This document shows, piece by piece, positions 13,159 through 13,484 of a stretch of 13,484 nt of DNA. The stretch lies in contig CAYZXK010000217.1 of the NCBI GenBank assembly GCA_964482395.1, positions 1 to 13,484 of the forward strand, in the 5' to 3' direction. The notes under the pieces were generated by a model. The model did not search any database. It worked only from the letters and a program-made list of their open reading frames with translations, and was not told the DNA's origin. The position numbers were made by a program, and so were the translations under genes. Source of the DNA: CAYZXK01 sp964482395 (GTDB lineage: Bacteria > Planctomycetota > Phycisphaerae > UBA1845 > Fen-1342). Within the stretch, counting starts at the first letter, position 1. Each line of letters starts with the position of its first letter.

Positions 13159-13484
13159 GCCCGCAGCAGCCCAACTCGACCAACAGCCGCCCGCTGATCG
13201 GGATCAGCATGGGCGATCCGCTGGGCATCGGTCCGGAGGTGATTGTCAAGGCTCTGGCCGATCCCGAGCTGCGGAGCCGGGCCCGGGTGATCATCTTCGG
13301 ATTGCAGGAAGTGCTGGAGCCGGCCGCCGATCAGGCGGAAGTGAGCTGTTTCTGGTGGCGCGAGCCTTACGACCGGGAGGTGCGGGTCGGCAGCGGGGTT
13401 CTGCTGGCGGATTTCGACGAGTTGCCGCCGCTGCGCACCGACGGCGAGCGGAAGCCGGACCCGCAGGCCGGTCACGCCTCATTC
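13155..13484 (+). CDS. pdxA: 4-hydroxythreonine-4-phosphate dehydrogenase, N-terminal part (runs off the window)
   Basis: The first 110 codons are open to the window end. PdxA oxidises 4-phosphohydroxy-threonine with NAD in the DXP-dependent pyridoxal phosphate pathway. After a short polar leader of about 13 residues, LIGISMGDPLGIGPEVIVKA (14-33) is the family signature (usually MGDPAGIGPE; here Ala is Leu), and a GHASF near the end (106-110) matches the conserved block in which substrate-contacting residues follow. The ATG overlaps the ribE stop by 4 bases, so translation is probably coupled. Most of the catalytic residues, including the metal-binding histidines, lie beyond the edge. Confidence 0.9.
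   Translation, partial: MSPQQPNSTNSRPLIGISMGDPLGIGPEVIVKALADPELRSRARVIIFGLQEVLEPAADQAEVSCFWWREPYDREVRVGSGVLLADFDELPPLRTDGERKPDPQAGHASF

Noticed and set aside
1..13484. CRISPR array, insertion sequences or a defence system
   Set aside because: No regularly spaced repeats, transposase, nuclease, toxin-antitoxin or phage-type gene was found on either strand.

Overview
The window is G+C-rich, densely packed bacterial chromosome with mostly housekeeping genes and no sign of phage, plasmid, insertion sequence or CRISPR. The mix suggests a planctomycete-like bacterium, possibly from a Phycisphaerae-type lineage: very high G+C, several small unrecognised lipoproteins, a secreted DUF1579 protein, a greatly enlarged prepilin peptidase, and Shine-Dalgarno sites that range from perfect to absent. 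This placement is an inference from composition and gene style; no ribosomal RNA or marker protein fixes it.

Left part (1-5492, mainly + strand). The window opens with the last 29 codons of an unrecognised gene. A transketolase of the human/archaeal type follows, then an extended short-chain dehydrogenase/epimerase 24 bases later. Ending almost against it on the - strand is a small pterin synthase-family gene (QueD/PTPS fold) whose usual catalytic Cys and His are missing. Divergent from that is a 69-residue lipoprotein gene, followed by a calcineurin-like phosphoesterase, shikimate kinase, and a prepilin peptidase whose start codon shares one base with the shikimate kinase stop.

Middle part (5492-9948). 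The prepilin peptidase (485 residues, about twice the usual size) runs toward a - strand tRNA-Glu(UUC). Next on the - strand are dppB- and dppC-type permease genes that overlap by 4 bases; no ATPase or binding-protein gene is within view. Divergent from dppB is a secreted DUF1579-family protein.

Right part (9949-13484). A - strand YchF-like GTPase with unusual G motifs converges on the DUF1579 gene across a hairpin. Divergent from it are two lipoprotein genes 12 bases apart whose mature regions look related to each other, apparently a diverged tandem duplication. After a hairpin-rich gap comes riboflavin synthase, overlapping by 4 bases the start of pdxA, which leaves the window after 110 codons. 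The ribE-pdxA pair joins two cofactor pathways, flavin and pyridoxal phosphate.

No stretch without a gene exceeds 300 bases. The longest gaps (8991-9246, 12232-12474, 3610-3788, 11047-11199 and 93-241) hold candidate sigma70-type promoters and hairpins, listed below with modest confidence; in 93-241 I found nothing beyond a ribosome binding site. I see no multi-gene system that looks new. The oddest items are the pterin synthase active site, the inflated prepilin peptidase, the paralogous lipoprotein pair and the divergent YchF relative.
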